64,000 bases of DNA from Bog-473 sp963788585 (lineage in GTDB: Bacteria > Actinomycetota > Acidimicrobiia > Acidimicrobiales > RAAP-2), in contig CAWBHA010000003.1 of the NCBI GenBank assembly GCA_963788585.1, positions 992,001 through 1,056,000 on the forward strand, given 5' to 3'. The notes beneath the pieces were generated by a model that made no database searches, was not told where the DNA came from, and saw only the letters and a program-made list of their open reading frames with translations. Made by a program: the position numbers and the translations under genes. The first letter of the stretch is position 1; each line of letters opens with the position of its first letter. Shown here piece after piece: positions 37,498 through 46,014 of the stretch.

Positions 37498-38997
37498 CTA
37501 ACTGTTGCCGGAATCGCCAGAGTTGTCCGAGTTGCCAGAGGACCCCTTGTCGCTTGAGCTACCCGATTTGCCCGAGTTCCCCCCGACACCCGAATCCGAG
37601 TTACCGGTGTTACCGAAATTTCCGCTGAGGTACCATTTCCCGTTCTGCTTCACAAGTTGCCCGGACTCCGTCGCGGGCGCGCACGTTCCGGATTTGCATG
37701 CGTTGAACTTCAGCGTGGCAGTGGCGGACTCCGCGCCGCTGCTCGTAATGGAGTAACTGACCCCGTTGATTGTCAGATTCTCACCGGAGAGCTCCGACAG
37801 CTCGCTCCTACATACCGACTGATTACTCGGAGGTGAGAGCGAACACAGTCCGCTCCAATTGCTACTGGCGAGATCAGCGGCGGCAGCAGACATCACCCCA
37901 TTTGGCGTATCCGAACCCGAAGAACCTCCCCCGCCGAGCCCGAAGACGAGTCCCACGGCCGCGAGCACAACCACGACCGCAGCTACTCCCCAAACGATTG
38001 GATTCTTGGTCAAGGGGGTCTTGGTCGAAGCAGCGCCGACCGGTGGACCTGTCTGAGGATCACCAGGTGGCGGTGGGGGTGGCGTCGGTGTCGCAGGCCC
38101 AGGACCAAGGATCTCTCTTGACTCATTCGGTGTGCTTGTTCGGACCAGTGCAGTTGTGGTTGGCACGCCCGCAGTCGCCGACTCTCTTTGGGAAACCTCG
38201 TCGCGCATGCTCGATTCGGATGACAGTTTCAAGATTGAGGCGCCGCACTTGCTGCAAAATGTCCCTCTGTCGGGGGCCTTGGATCCGCAGTTCTGACAGA
38301 AACGGGACTTCTCAGGTTCATCCGTCGTCGTGGGTGCGAGGCCATGTTCAGGTACAGGGGTGGTTGTGACGCCTTCACCGACACCGGGTCCCGCATTCTG
38401 TCGGGAAAGACGTGGGCTGGTGGCACTCGGTGCTTCATTCGTTCGAGCGGTCGGGTTGGCAGCAACACCGCCCGGGTAGGTCGTCTGCCGTCCAGGGGGT
38501 GTCCCGATTGGCGCCTTGTAGTCGGGAGAGAAGATAGGTGCGTACCACCTTCCGTTTTGAGCTCGCCACCAATCATCGCCCCGCGGCCTGTCGCTTGGAT
38601 ACAGCTCCGGGGCATACCACCTTCCGTCTGTTCCTTGCCACCATCCTTCACCCCCTGATACTTCGCCGATGAGGGACTTCCAAAGACCAGTGTCGGCGGC
38701 TCCCTCGATGTCTCCATGTCGGCCATCTTCCAGAGGCGCGTCACTCGTGAGCGGCGAGCCGTTGTTGCCAGGGGTACCCGTCGACGACGACGCAACGCCT
38801 GCGTCGGCCTCGAAAGCTGAAACAGTCGCAGCCTCCTGCTGTTCGGCTGATCTCGGATCTTGCGCGAAGTCCGTGCGTTCATCGACCCGGGCTTGTGCGT
38901 GGGGAGGGGGTGGGGGGGGTGGAGCGGCGAGTTCCGGCGGGTACCACATGCCGTCAGACGCCAACCACCAACCAGCGCCCTGGGATACCTCGGCCAT
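37498..38997 (-). CDS. Membrane protein with three WW-DG-WY-PE motifs, zinc ribbon and external domain
   Basis: 499 aa from ATG 38997 (GGAAGGAG upstream). Three copies of a short aromatic motif: GWWLASDGMWYPPEL (residues 9-23), GWWQGTDGRWYAPEL (118-132) and DWWRAQNGRWYAPIF (142-156). A disordered linker leads to a zinc ribbon with Cys234, 237, 248 and 251 (FCQNCGSK...FCSKCG). Another Pro/Thr linker and one membrane helix (about 333-354) follow, then an external domain of about 100 residues with three Cys and a GKWYLSG strand. The tail is a Gly/Ser/Asn/Asp repeat (GNSDSG type). No catalytic motif; likely envelope adaptor or sensor. Confidence 0.75.
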   Translation of the reverse strand: MAEVSQGAGWWLASDGMWYPPELAAPPPPPPPHAQARVDERTDFAQDPRSAEQQEAATVSAFEADAGVASSSTGTPGNNGSPLTSDAPLEDGRHGDIEGAADTGLWKSLIGEVSGGEGWWQGTDGRWYAPELYPSDRPRGDDWWRAQNGRWYAPIFSPDYKAPIGTPPGRQTTYPGGVAANPTARTNEAPSATSPRLSRQNAGPGVGEGVTTTPVPEHGLAPTTTDEPEKSRFCQNCGSKAPDRGTFCSKCGASILKLSSESSMRDEVSQRESATAGVPTTTALVRTSTPNESREILGPGPATPTPPPPPPGDPQTGPPVGAASTKTPLTKNPIVWGVAAVVVVLAAVGLVFGLGGGGSSGSDTPNGVMSAAAADLASSNWSGLCSLSPPSNQSVCRSELSELSGENLTINGVSYSITSSGAESATATLKFNACKSGTCAPATESGQLVKQNGKWYLSGNFGNTGNSDSGVGGNSGKSGSSSDKGSSGNSDNSGDSGNS

Positions 38998-39511
38998 ATG
39001 GATCGCTCCTTCCCTACACCCCCGTTGATTCATACCTCATTGCAGCCCTCCGTGCCTAAGGTTTGGGTGGAGTCATCGGACCATATGGAAGCCTGACCTG
39101 GCGCTCAATGCGCCCAATAGGGCTCCCGTCACCCTCCGTTCGCGGGTTGGTCACGATACGATTACGAGAAAGAACCTCGATTTCTCGGCGCCGAAAGCGT
39201 CACCCAGCCACGAGTAAGCCTCTGAAAAAGGTTGTTGGCTTTGCATCGAATGCCAGGCCTCACGCGAGGAGCGGCTCCCGATCGGGATCGACATGCCCGA
39301 CCTTGAACCCTCCTCGGGCTGCTCGGCGTTGATGCACCAGAGCAAGTGGAGGTCGCACAGTAGGGCACTCCGGGGATGGGGCGACCGGTCCGCACCGGCC
39401 GCGTCGCGTCGAGAAACGGGCTAGGTCGCCCACCTGAACGAAGGCCGAACGTAGCGTGACGACTCGGTTTCAGCACAGACCAAAGCGAATCTTGGGTTTA
39501 CGATCAACGTC
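38998..39511. other. 514-bp region with no recognised gene
   Basis: Lower-GC spacer between the membrane protein start and a small doubtful ORF. Short frames on both strands have no recognisable motif. It must contain the promoter of the minus-strand membrane protein. Confidence 0.4.
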
Positions 39512-39820
39512 GTGGCAATCCCCCGTGCCACCAGGCACCGTGGTAAGCGGTTCTCCGCGACCGCCCCGTCGGCTTCCGCCGAAGCCAAGTGGCTGCGGGA
39601 ACAAGTCGATCAATCGCACCTCATCTTGGACAGCTACGGCGTACCACGAACCAGGGTGGGCGAGGGGCCGAACGGGAAGTCGGTCGCACTCACCCTTGCT
39701 GGTCGTTTGCGGTTGCTAGTAGGCGACCCACCCCGCAAGGCTCGTCACGCAGCGTCCAACAATCCGAGAGACATGACCCCGATACCAGCCGTCGAGGATG
39801 GCACTGCTGGGGGAGACTGA
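39512..39820 (+). CDS. Small hypothetical ORF (doubtful)
   Basis: 102 aa from GTG 39512. A basic N-terminus (PRATRHRGKRFSAT) is followed by a plausible helix AEAKWLREQVDQSHLILDSY and the strand-like KSVALTLAGRLRLLVGD. The first 70 residues look protein-like, the rest less so. It overlaps the 3' end of the next minus-strand gene by 76 bp. No family recognised and no clear RBS, so existence is uncertain. Confidence 0.3.
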   Translation: MAIPRATRHRGKRFSATAPSASAEAKWLREQVDQSHLILDSYGVPRTRVGEGPNGKSVALTLAGRLRLLVGDPPRKARHAASNNPRDMTPIPAVEDGTAGGD

Positions 39821-40386
39821 TTGGATCGGCAGGCGCCCCCATACGCATTGGGACGGGACGGGTCAGTGTGGTGGAGCCCTGTCAACAAAGCCAGGCCCTT
39901 GTTGACATCGACCAAATGGTGGTGCGAGTCATGAAGTCCATGCTCGAGAAGCCGCCGGACATCGCTCCGCGAGCTGCCAAAGGTGATGCCTCGAGACCAT
40001 GAGGACGGCCCCGAAGCCTGCGCCAAATCGGCGAGTTTGAAAGCCTGTTCTTCAAGCTCCATCCCCACAGCACCGGGGTCCTTTGAGGCGTAGTTGGTCG
40101 CAGCGGTCTCCACGAGTTCATCCCCGGCGATCTCGGGGTACATCGGCTCATCTATCGTCAACGCCTGTTCGACGCCAAAGATGTGGAGTGCCGTTATATC
40201 TCGACTGTGGGCTGCATACTCGAGCGCCGACCAGGTTGCTGGAGCTGGTCGTTTCCGTAGGTTGTCCCCAGTAACAAGCAAGAGGCGCTTCCATCGCGGG
40301 CCGAGGTCTCGAATCACCTCCAAAGGCTGCTCCGGCTCATACTCAGAGCCATCGAAACCGCAGGCGGCACAGTGCTCGTGATCCAC
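39745..40386 (-). CDS. DinB-like protein with N-terminal CxxC motif
   Basis: 213 aa, ATG 40386. Begins DHEHCAACGFDGSEYE, a CxxC metal or redox motif, followed by a four-helix DinB-like domain: RWKRLLLVTGDNLRKRPAPATWSALEYAAHSRDI (conserved His at the helix end) and LLEHGLHDSHHHLVDVNKGL (His-rich second metal motif). This arrangement is seen in actinobacterial DinB/methyltransferase-type-12 annotated proteins. The C-terminal 30 residues (SNQSPPAVPSS and beyond) look disordered. Probable thiol- or metal-dependent enzyme; the reaction is unknown. Confidence 0.72.
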   Translation of the reverse strand: MDHEHCAACGFDGSEYEPEQPLEVIRDLGPRWKRLLLVTGDNLRKRPAPATWSALEYAAHSRDITALHIFGVEQALTIDEPMYPEIAGDELVETAATNYASKDPGAVGMELEEQAFKLADLAQASGPSSWSRGITFGSSRSDVRRLLEHGLHDSHHHLVDVNKGLALLTGLHHTDPSRPNAYGGACRSNQSPPAVPSSTAGIGVMSLGLLDAA

Positions 40387-40473
40387 GCTTTACCTTCCTC
40401 GGCAACGGCTTCAGTCTCGTTCGTCTCGTTCCCATCAAAAGCGCGCATGTCTTTGGGTCTCTTTGGTAGCCCA

Positions 40474-40507
40474 GAACGCCGGCCCGGGGGGCCACCCGGC
40501 GGCGTTC
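40474..40507 (-). terminator. Hairpin between two minus-strand genes
   Basis: Arms GAACGCC (40474-40480) and GGCGTTC (40501-40507) close a GC-rich stem. It lies 35 bp beyond the stop of the gene ending at 40542 and before the DinB-like gene. No U-run follows, as is common for actinobacterial terminators. Confidence 0.5.
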
Positions 40508-40541
40508 TACCGACCCGCCGGGTGCACCCTCGGGCATTTCG

Positions 40542-41192
40542 CTACAGCGGGACCTCGTTGTAGAGCGCGCTTGATACTCGGGTAGTTGCAGGCGCTTCGC
40601 CCATGCTGCGCATCTGCAGTGCGACCTCAGCGTCAGTGAACCATGCCGCGCCTGCGCGAGCCTGCGCTGCCATGTTCTCGTGCTCCCAGATCAGGGCCAC
40701 CATCCCGCTCGCCATGCCCGCGTAGGTGAGGTGGATACAGCGGGCGTTGACGGCCCCGTTCTTTTCGACGAACTGGCAGACCTCCGCTGCTTCCGTTATG
40801 ACATCTTCGGCTCGTCCGGGATTGATTCGGCTCGTGTGGACCTCGAGGATGCTGCCGCGGCCTGCCTTGGGGGTGCGCCCGAGGGGCATCTCCATGCCCA
40901 TGGACTGCGAGGTGAGCACGGTGGGCGATCCGGGTGCGCTCAGCCGGGTGAGCAGGGCCTGAAGCTCCGTGTCGTCGCCCAGGGCATCGAACGCCGCACC
41001 AAGAGCTTCGGGGCTTTCGTATTCCTGCGAGAAAAGGGTCCCGTTGACATCCTCGCCCGCGGCTCCCGCGAGGAAGAACCTGATGTCCCCGCCGTGGGAG
41101 CCCAGGAGCTTCGCCGCCTCGGCCGCCCTCGCAATGGCAGCTTCGAGCTGTCCCCCCTGGACTTTTCCGTTGGTCGAATGAAAAACGCGCAT
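40542..41192 (-). CDS. Hypothetical protein, probable tandem alpha/beta-barrel (NIPSNAP/EthD-like)
   Basis: 216 aa from ATG 41192 with GGGAGGG upstream. Not firmly recognised. Two halves look related: MRVFHSTNGKVQGGQLEAAI...FFLAGAAGEDVNGTLFSQEYESPEALGAAFD and ILEVHTSRINPGRAEDVITE...IHLTYAGMASGMVALIWEHENMAAQ. Each has the strand-helix-strand-strand-helix pattern of dimeric alpha/beta-barrel proteins, suggesting an internal duplication. The ending PATTRVSSALYNEVPL is similar in style to such proteins. No active-site motif identifiable. Longer in-frame extension to 41384 is rejected because of the RBS. Confidence 0.65.
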   Translation of the reverse strand: MRVFHSTNGKVQGGQLEAAIARAAEAAKLLGSHGGDIRFFLAGAAGEDVNGTLFSQEYESPEALGAAFDALGDDTELQALLTRLSAPGSPTVLTSQSMGMEMPLGRTPKAGRGSILEVHTSRINPGRAEDVITEAAEVCQFVEKNGAVNARCIHLTYAGMASGMVALIWEHENMAAQARAGAAWFTDAEVALQMRSMGEAPATTRVSSALYNEVPL

Positions 41193-41414
41193 GGCGTTCC
41201 CTCCCTTGCCCCGGCAGAGGTTGCTGGTCGGTGGGAAAGTCTTCTCTAAACGGGGGTTGGAGTCCACTGCCTTGTAGATCTGGTTCCGTAGCGAGCGACT
41301 CAACCTGGCCCGACCCGCTTTGTTGCAGCGGTAACCGATGGTGCCCATACCGCAGGATCGTGGGGCACTTCGCACTTCGGTCACACTCGGCCAGCTCGCA
41401 CCCGGCCGGAAGAC

Positions 41415-41999
41415 TCAGTAGCGAGGCATCAGCGAGCCGTAGTCCTTCCCGGACATGATCTTGGCGATGAGGGCGCTGTCCCAGTAGTCCGTCCAGCGGA
41501 CAATCTTGCCGTTCCTGACGACAAAGGCCCCCATGACCGGGAGCCCATGGCGATTGCCATCGGGACCTCGGATGTAGTCCAGGCGCTCGTTCATCACGAC
41601 GTCGTCTTCGCTGACGGCATTGATCGTCTCGTACTCGTAAGAGTCCGAGACCATTTCGAATTGGAAGGCAAGAGCGGCGAGGGTGGCCTCGATCCCCTCT
41701 GCGGCAGGCATGCCGGCATTCTGGTAGACCACGTCATCGGCTAAGAATGGGCGCAGTGCCTCGGCATCTCGGTTGACCATCCCGTCGCAGAACTGCTGCA
41801 CGACTCCTTCGCAGACATTCCGCGCCCCTTCCCGATCGGGTGGATGGGCCGACGTTACCTTCGTTGATGTAACAAGCGGCCCCTGTCCCCGAACTTTGCC
41901 GCCGGATTGGGGTGCCCTCGTCACAGCACTCTTGGGACACCCTCCTGCGACTCGACCCCTGAGGTTGCAAGTCCGGCCAATGACCGTACCCATCTGCAC
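41415..41999 (-). CDS. SnoaL/limonene-epoxide-hydrolase-like NTF2-fold protein
   Basis: NTF2-fold enzyme: VVQQFCDGMVNRDAEALRPFLADDVVYQNAGMPAAEG, then DSYEYETINAV, RLDYIRGPDGNRHGLPVMGAF and RWTDYWDSALIAKIMSGKDY. The Asp/Arg/Asp triad positions (LDYIRG; WTDYWD) match limonene-1,2-epoxide hydrolases, which open epoxides without cofactors. The conserved domain begins about 60 residues into the longest frame. ATG 41999 lies directly after a terminator hairpin without an RBS, so a later start (for example GTG 41924) is likely. Substrate unknown. Confidence 0.78.
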   Translation of the reverse strand: MQMGTVIGRTCNLRGRVAGGCPKSAVTRAPQSGGKVRGQGPLVTSTKVTSAHPPDREGARNVCEGVVQQFCDGMVNRDAEALRPFLADDVVYQNAGMPAAEGIEATLAALAFQFEMVSDSYEYETINAVSEDDVVMNERLDYIRGPDGNRHGLPVMGAFVVRNGKIVRWTDYWDSALIAKIMSGKDYGSLMPRY

Positions 42000-42001
42000 A
42001 T

Positions 42002-42038
42002 GCGAGGGCCGGGGGCGGTCATTGCCCCCGGCCCTCGC
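42002..42038 (-). terminator. Strong 15-bp GC hairpin terminator
   Basis: Perfect 15-bp arms GCGAGGGCCGGGGGC (42002-42016) and its complement (42024-42038), loop of 7. It lies 19 bp past the stop of the minus-strand propeller gene, which it should terminate. No U-tract follows. Confidence 0.75.
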
Positions 42039-42056
42039 GATGCGGAAAGCTGCTGA

Positions 42057-43283
42057 CTAGAACCCGGTGGTGACGATACCGGCTGGGGTGGCGCCGGCGG
42101 GGAGTGAAACAGGCGAGCTGGGAAGCTCTGTGAGGTTTCCACCGTTTACGGCGAAGGCAGCCACGGCGCCGATTCGGCTCTCGTCCACGTACAGCGTCCG
42201 ACCGTCGTTGCTCAGCCGGGCGTCAACGGCGCCGACGCCCCCGGTGTTGCTGACAGGCGTGCTCCCGAGGAGCGTGAGGGACCCGTTGGGCGCGATGGAG
42301 TAACGGGAGATCTCACCCGATCCGGTGTTCACTGTGAACAGGAACTGCCCGTTGTGGGTGATCTCGATCCAACACGGCGCCGTCTGGTCGTCCGCGAATG
42401 GACTCGACCCAATCGACGTCAGCGACCCGTTGAAGGCGACATCGAAGGCGGAGACTGTTCCGGAGTCGGCCGGCACGTTGTGAGCGTTGGAGACGAACAG
42501 TTGCTGGGGATTCGTCGGCCGGAACTCGCTGCCGAAGGGACCGAGCCCCTGTGCGGGATAAGGAGACCCCGGAGCGGCGGTCAGAAGCCCGTGTCTTCCA
42601 ACGACGAAACTGTCGATCAACGATGGACCAACGAGAGTGCCCACGAGGCTGGTACCGGTCGAGTTGAAGAGCACATCGCCAGGCTCGGATCCGCTGGGAA
42701 GGGACACGGATGCGCCGGGAAGGGACACGGTCGAGTTGGCCAGCGGCTGGAGCTGTCCGAAGACGTTCAGCGTGAACCCGGTGTAGTTCGGGCCTACTGC
42801 GCCGGCATTCGCGACGTAGACAAGGTTGTCATGTACTGCGATGCTCACAGGCGTGGGACCGCCGGAGGGAACCACTCCGTTGGGGACTAGCTGCAGGCCG
42901 CCGTCAAAATCGATTCTTAGAACCGATACCTGGTTACTGCCTGCATCCACCGCGAGCAGGAAGCGGCCGTCGCTGCTGACCTGGATCGCACCCTGGGAAG
43001 CCAGCCCGGCACCCGTCCCCGCACCGCCCGCCGTAAACGGTGAGCCCGCCAGCGGCGTGAGCGAGCCGTCAATGTGGCGGTCAAACCCGCTGATCGTGTT
43101 CGTCCCCGCGGTGTTGTCGTCGAGGTAGACATGCCCGACTACGGGGGACAAGTTGCCTGGGCTGAACCCGCCAACAGGGGCCGCATTGGCCGCGCCAGCG
43201 CCCAGAGTGCCGAGAAGACCGACACCACTGAGTGTGGCGACACCGAGCCCGAGGCGCACGGCCCTCTTGATGTGCATTCGCAT
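42057..43283 (-). CDS. Secreted seven-bladed beta-propeller (lactonase/YVTN-like)
   Basis: 408 aa from ATG 43283 (AGGA six bases upstream; ATG 43301 also possible). Signal peptide RAVRLGLGVATLSGVGLLG, then AGAANAAP cleavage site. Propeller blades carry repeated elements such as ISGFDRHIDGSLTPLAGSPF, VSVLRIDFDGGLQLV, ISRYSIAPNGSLTLLGSTPV and VAAFAVNGGNLTELPSSPVS. This GSL-L-GSPF pattern is that of 6-phosphogluconolactonase-like/YVTN propellers. Enzymatic residues cannot be judged. A strong hairpin follows the stop. Divergent from an ECF sigma factor gene across 453 bp. Confidence 0.82.
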   Translation of the reverse strand: MRMHIKRAVRLGLGVATLSGVGLLGTLGAGAANAAPVGGFSPGNLSPVVGHVYLDDNTAGTNTISGFDRHIDGSLTPLAGSPFTAGGAGTGAGLASQGAIQVSSDGRFLLAVDAGSNQVSVLRIDFDGGLQLVPNGVVPSGGPTPVSIAVHDNLVYVANAGAVGPNYTGFTLNVFGQLQPLANSTVSLPGASVSLPSGSEPGDVLFNSTGTSLVGTLVGPSLIDSFVVGRHGLLTAAPGSPYPAQGLGPFGSEFRPTNPQQLFVSNAHNVPADSGTVSAFDVAFNGSLTSIGSSPFADDQTAPCWIEITHNGQFLFTVNTGSGEISRYSIAPNGSLTLLGSTPVSNTGGVGAVDARLSNDGRTLYVDESRIGAVAAFAVNGGNLTELPSSPVSLPAGATPAGIVTTGF

Positions 43284-43736
43284 TGTGTTCCTGACCTCCA
43301 TGCATTCGCGGGGACGAGTTGTCCACCACAAGTACTGTCCCTTGGTCGACGAGAACCGTTACGCTCCGTCGCCTGAGGGGAGCGACGCCCGTGTTGGTGC
43401 CGGCGTGCCCGGCTCAGAGCAGGTCGTGGGTCGGTGTCCGAGCCAGGCCGATAGTCCCAGGACAAGTCCTTCGCCCAGCGTCAGACGGGTGAGTGTCCTC
43501 ATTTCGCCTCCTCATCGACGATTCAGGGTGTTCAAAGTCTCGGAACGCGGGGACAAGCGGTACGTTTGTACGTGGAGTCGCTTCGGCTCACGTCTCATGT
43601 AACGCCTCCGGGCTGCTGGGGACTGAAGGAACATGTCCCAACGACAGGCGATCGGCCGAAATCCCAAACGAAGAGGCCGGCATTGGTAGGCGCGACCCGC
43701 ACCGGAGTGTGGAGTCCTACGCTTCGCGCGGTGGAG
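43284..43736. other. 453-bp divergent region between propeller and sigma-factor genes
   Basis: No convincing gene. It must contain promoters for the secreted propeller gene (minus) and the sigma factor (plus). Open frames running through it are shadows; the sigma frame itself is open upstream to 43566, but that part has no sigma homology. Confidence 0.4.
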
Positions 43737-44318
43737 ATGGACGGTGAGCTGCTCAGCCGGGTCCGTACCGGTGACGAGGAGGCTTTTGTAATGCTGGTGG
43801 CCCGCTACCAACAGCCCATGTTTCGCCTGGCGTGTTCGATGGTCCCCAGTCAGCAGGTGGCCGAAGAGGCTGTCCAGGACACATGGCTGGGCGTCGTTCG
43901 TGGGATCGAGCGGTTCGAGGGACGTTCTTCGTTCAAGACCTGGCTCTTTCGGATCCTCGTCAACCGAGTGCGCTCAGCTGGTTCCCGGGAACCTACCGAT
44001 CCCTCCATCGAGACGATCCAGGCAGTCGACCCGGCCCGCTTCGACTCTCAGGGCCAATGGGCCGATCCCGTCGAGCACTGGACAGAGGCGAGCGATGACC
44101 GTCTCGACGCCGCCACCTGGGTACCGATCCTCAAATCTGCCCTCGACAAACTGCCTGCACGTCAGAGCCAGATCGTTCTGTTGCGCGACGTCGAAGGCCT
44201 TTCCAACGACGAAGCGTGCGCCGTGCTCGGAATCAGCGTCGGCAACCAGCGAATCCTGCTGCACCGGGGACGCGCACGTTTGCGAGAGATCCTCGACGCT
44301 GAGATTGAGAAGAGCTGA
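43737..44318 (+). CDS. ECF-type RNA polymerase sigma factor
   Basis: 193 aa from ATG 43737 (GTG 43731 also possible). Sigma region 2: EEAFVMLVARYQQPMFRLAC, VAEEAVQDTWLGVVRGIERF, SSFKTWLFRILVNR. Region 4: LPARQSQIVLLRDVEGLSND, EACAVLGISVGNQRILLHRG, RARLREIL. Group IV (extracytoplasmic function) sigma factor. A zinc-finger anti-sigma gene begins one base after its stop, so they form a sigma/anti-sigma pair. Its target promoters are unknown; the divergent secreted propeller gene is a candidate. Confidence 0.93.
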   Translation: MDGELLSRVRTGDEEAFVMLVARYQQPMFRLACSMVPSQQVAEEAVQDTWLGVVRGIERFEGRSSFKTWLFRILVNRVRSAGSREPTDPSIETIQAVDPARFDSQGQWADPVEHWTEASDDRLDAATWVPILKSALDKLPARQSQIVLLRDVEGLSNDEACAVLGISVGNQRILLHRGRARLREILDAEIEKS

Positions 44319-44319
44319 C

Positions 44320-44574
44320 GTGCTGTCGTTGAGGCGTAGAGACATCGTGTGTCAGCAGGCGGTCGAACTCGTTACTGACTATCTTGAAGGGGCTCTTTCC
44401 CGTCGGGATCGACGGCGATTCGAGGCTCATCTGAAGGCTTGTCCCAACTGTGCCGCGTACCTGGAGCAGATCAAGATGACCATTCGACTGGCTGGCGATA
44501 TCGAGCCTGAGGACCTGACGCCCGAAGCAAGACAGGACCTCACCGAGCTCTATCGGCGCTGGCGTTCCGAGTAG
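44320..44574 (+). CDS. Zinc-finger anti-sigma factor (zf-HC2)
   Basis: 84 aa from GTG 44320. Anti-sigma zinc-binding motif HLKACPNC (His37, Cys41, Cys44) with Cys11 in CQQAVELVTDYLEGALSRRD, the typical HxxxCxxC ZAS domain. No membrane helix, so it is a soluble, possibly redox- or metal-responsive anti-sigma. Coupled to the ECF sigma gene by a one-base gap. Confidence 0.88.
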   Translation: MLSLRRRDIVCQQAVELVTDYLEGALSRRDRRRFEAHLKACPNCAAYLEQIKMTIRLAGDIEPEDLTPEARQDLTELYRRWRSE

Positions 44575-44988
44575 CACCGCGTCGGTGAACGCCTTCATCC
44601 GCAGCTAAACGCCAGCTACTGTCTGTCGGCAGTGGGCGTCGTCGCAATTGAAAACTGAGGCTATTTCCGCCAGTAAGTTGCAACCAATTGGGCACGTTCC
44701 CTTTGCCCTCGTACATTGCCGGGAGGGGGTGCCACTCTGCTGGACGACTCGATGGTGCTACTCGTCTCAGATAGGCGATGATCCTGCGTCAAGCCCCCAT
44801 AGGCACCGTTCTCCCTGAGTCTGCCGGGATGCTCAGCAGAGGTTTGGAGGAACGGGAGGAGTGAGCGCCTAAGCGAACAGCGTCAACGGCGCCACCAGTC
44901 CGGCAGCCAGGAACGAGGTCCGAGCTGTTCTCAAAGGCCCACTGAGCTGATCGCTGCCTTCCGGAAACGAAAGAACAGGCCGGGTAAG
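44575..44988. other. 414-bp region with no recognised gene
   Basis: Between the anti-sigma stop and the DUF1059 stop (convergent). No open frame with a recognisable motif, no clear terminator hairpin seen. Confidence 0.4.
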
Positions 44989-45165
44989 TCAGACCGTGCG
45001 GATCAGACTCTTGACCTGTGCGACCGTCTCGGGCGTTAGCTCCAAATCTGGGTGAGCAGCCGACGCGTGAGAAGCGACATGCTGCATCACCTCATCCTCT
45101 GTCTTCGCCGTCACCGCAAAAGGACAGTCCGCACCAGTATCTGAGCAGTCCAGGGAATACGGCAT
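44989..45165 (-). CDS. DUF1059 small protein
   Basis: 58 aa, ATG 45165 with GGGG upstream. MPYSLDCSDTGADCPFAVTA...DEVMQHVASHASAAHPDLEL...VAQVKSLIRTV is the DUF1059 pattern, with two Cys (CSDTGADC) and His residues (QHVASHASAAH) that could form a zinc site. The function is unknown; these genes often sit near regulators. The same frame runs on upstream into the ABC permease remnant, but the family N-terminus fixes the start here. Confidence 0.85.
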   Translation of the reverse strand: MPYSLDCSDTGADCPFAVTAKTEDEVMQHVASHASAAHPDLELTPETVAQVKSLIRTV

Positions 45166-45299
45166 GTTCAACCCCTTTTTGGCTCGTAGGTGGCGAGAGG
45201 AAAATATGCCCTCTGGCGCCATCGAGCAAGGGGCATTTGCAAGGCAATCCCGTGTCGGCGTGGACCACGAGGGCGTATCCCCATGGTGCCGGCCCAGAC

Positions 45300-46008
45300 C
45301 GGGCGCGGAGGCGATAGCGGCAGAGGGATCAAGCACAGCGCCAGACGCGACGACGATCCAGCCCTCGGCGGGCCAGCTCCCGCTTCCGACGACCGTCCTG
45401 CCTGCATGGACGAGCCAGTAGGAGGGGAGCAGCTTCACGACCGTGAGCATGACGCCCGCTGTGAAGAGCTGGCCGAAGGCGCCGCCGAGGAGGGCGAGGA
45501 GGACGACGAACCCGCCCATCGCCGCGGGCGAGGGCGTCGACGCTGAGCACGTGGCCGAGGGCGATGCCCACTGCGACGAAAGGAGCCAGACCGACGAGGA
45601 GCAGCCCGGTCATCTCGAACCACTGGGCCGCGTCGAGGCGTACTCCGAACAAGGCGCCCGCCAGGTACAACAAGGCCAAGGTGAGCAACGCGATCAGGTA
45701 GGCCGTGAGGACCTTGGCCACGATCTCGCTCCGGGCCCGCAACGGCGTGATGCGCAGCGCACGGAACCAGCCCTTGGCCCGGTCGCGGGCGATGCGGGCG
45801 CCCGGATTGATCGAGCCCCACATGGCACCGTAGGCCGCCATCCCCGTCATGAAGTACAGCGGGAACGGGATGCCGTCGGACACCGTATGGCGCTTCGACG
45901 GACGATCACGCAGTAGACCACGAGCGGCAACCCAAACGAGAGGAAGAGGGTCCGCCAGCTGCGCAGCGCCCGAAGGAGCTCGTAGCGCACGTGGGTGGTC
46001 CCGCTCAC
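45300..46008 (-). pseudogene. ABC-2 type transporter permease, frameshifted
   Basis: GTG 46008 begins SGTTHVRYELLRALRSWRTL, LFLSFGLPLVVYCVI; after breaks it continues YFMTGMAAYGAMWGSINPGA, RIARDRAKGWFRALRITPL, then helices VLTAYLIALLTLALLYLAGA, GLLLVGLAPFVAVGIALGHV, GFVVLLALLGGAFGQLFTAG and SYWLVHAGRTVVGSGSWPAE. This is an ABC-2 permease of the drug-resistance (DrrB-like) type. At least three frame breaks, and no proper stop; the reading frame runs into DUF1059. Downstream partner of the ATPase gene. Sequence error or decay cannot be separated here. Confidence 0.7.
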
Positions 46009-46014
46009 CTGGGC

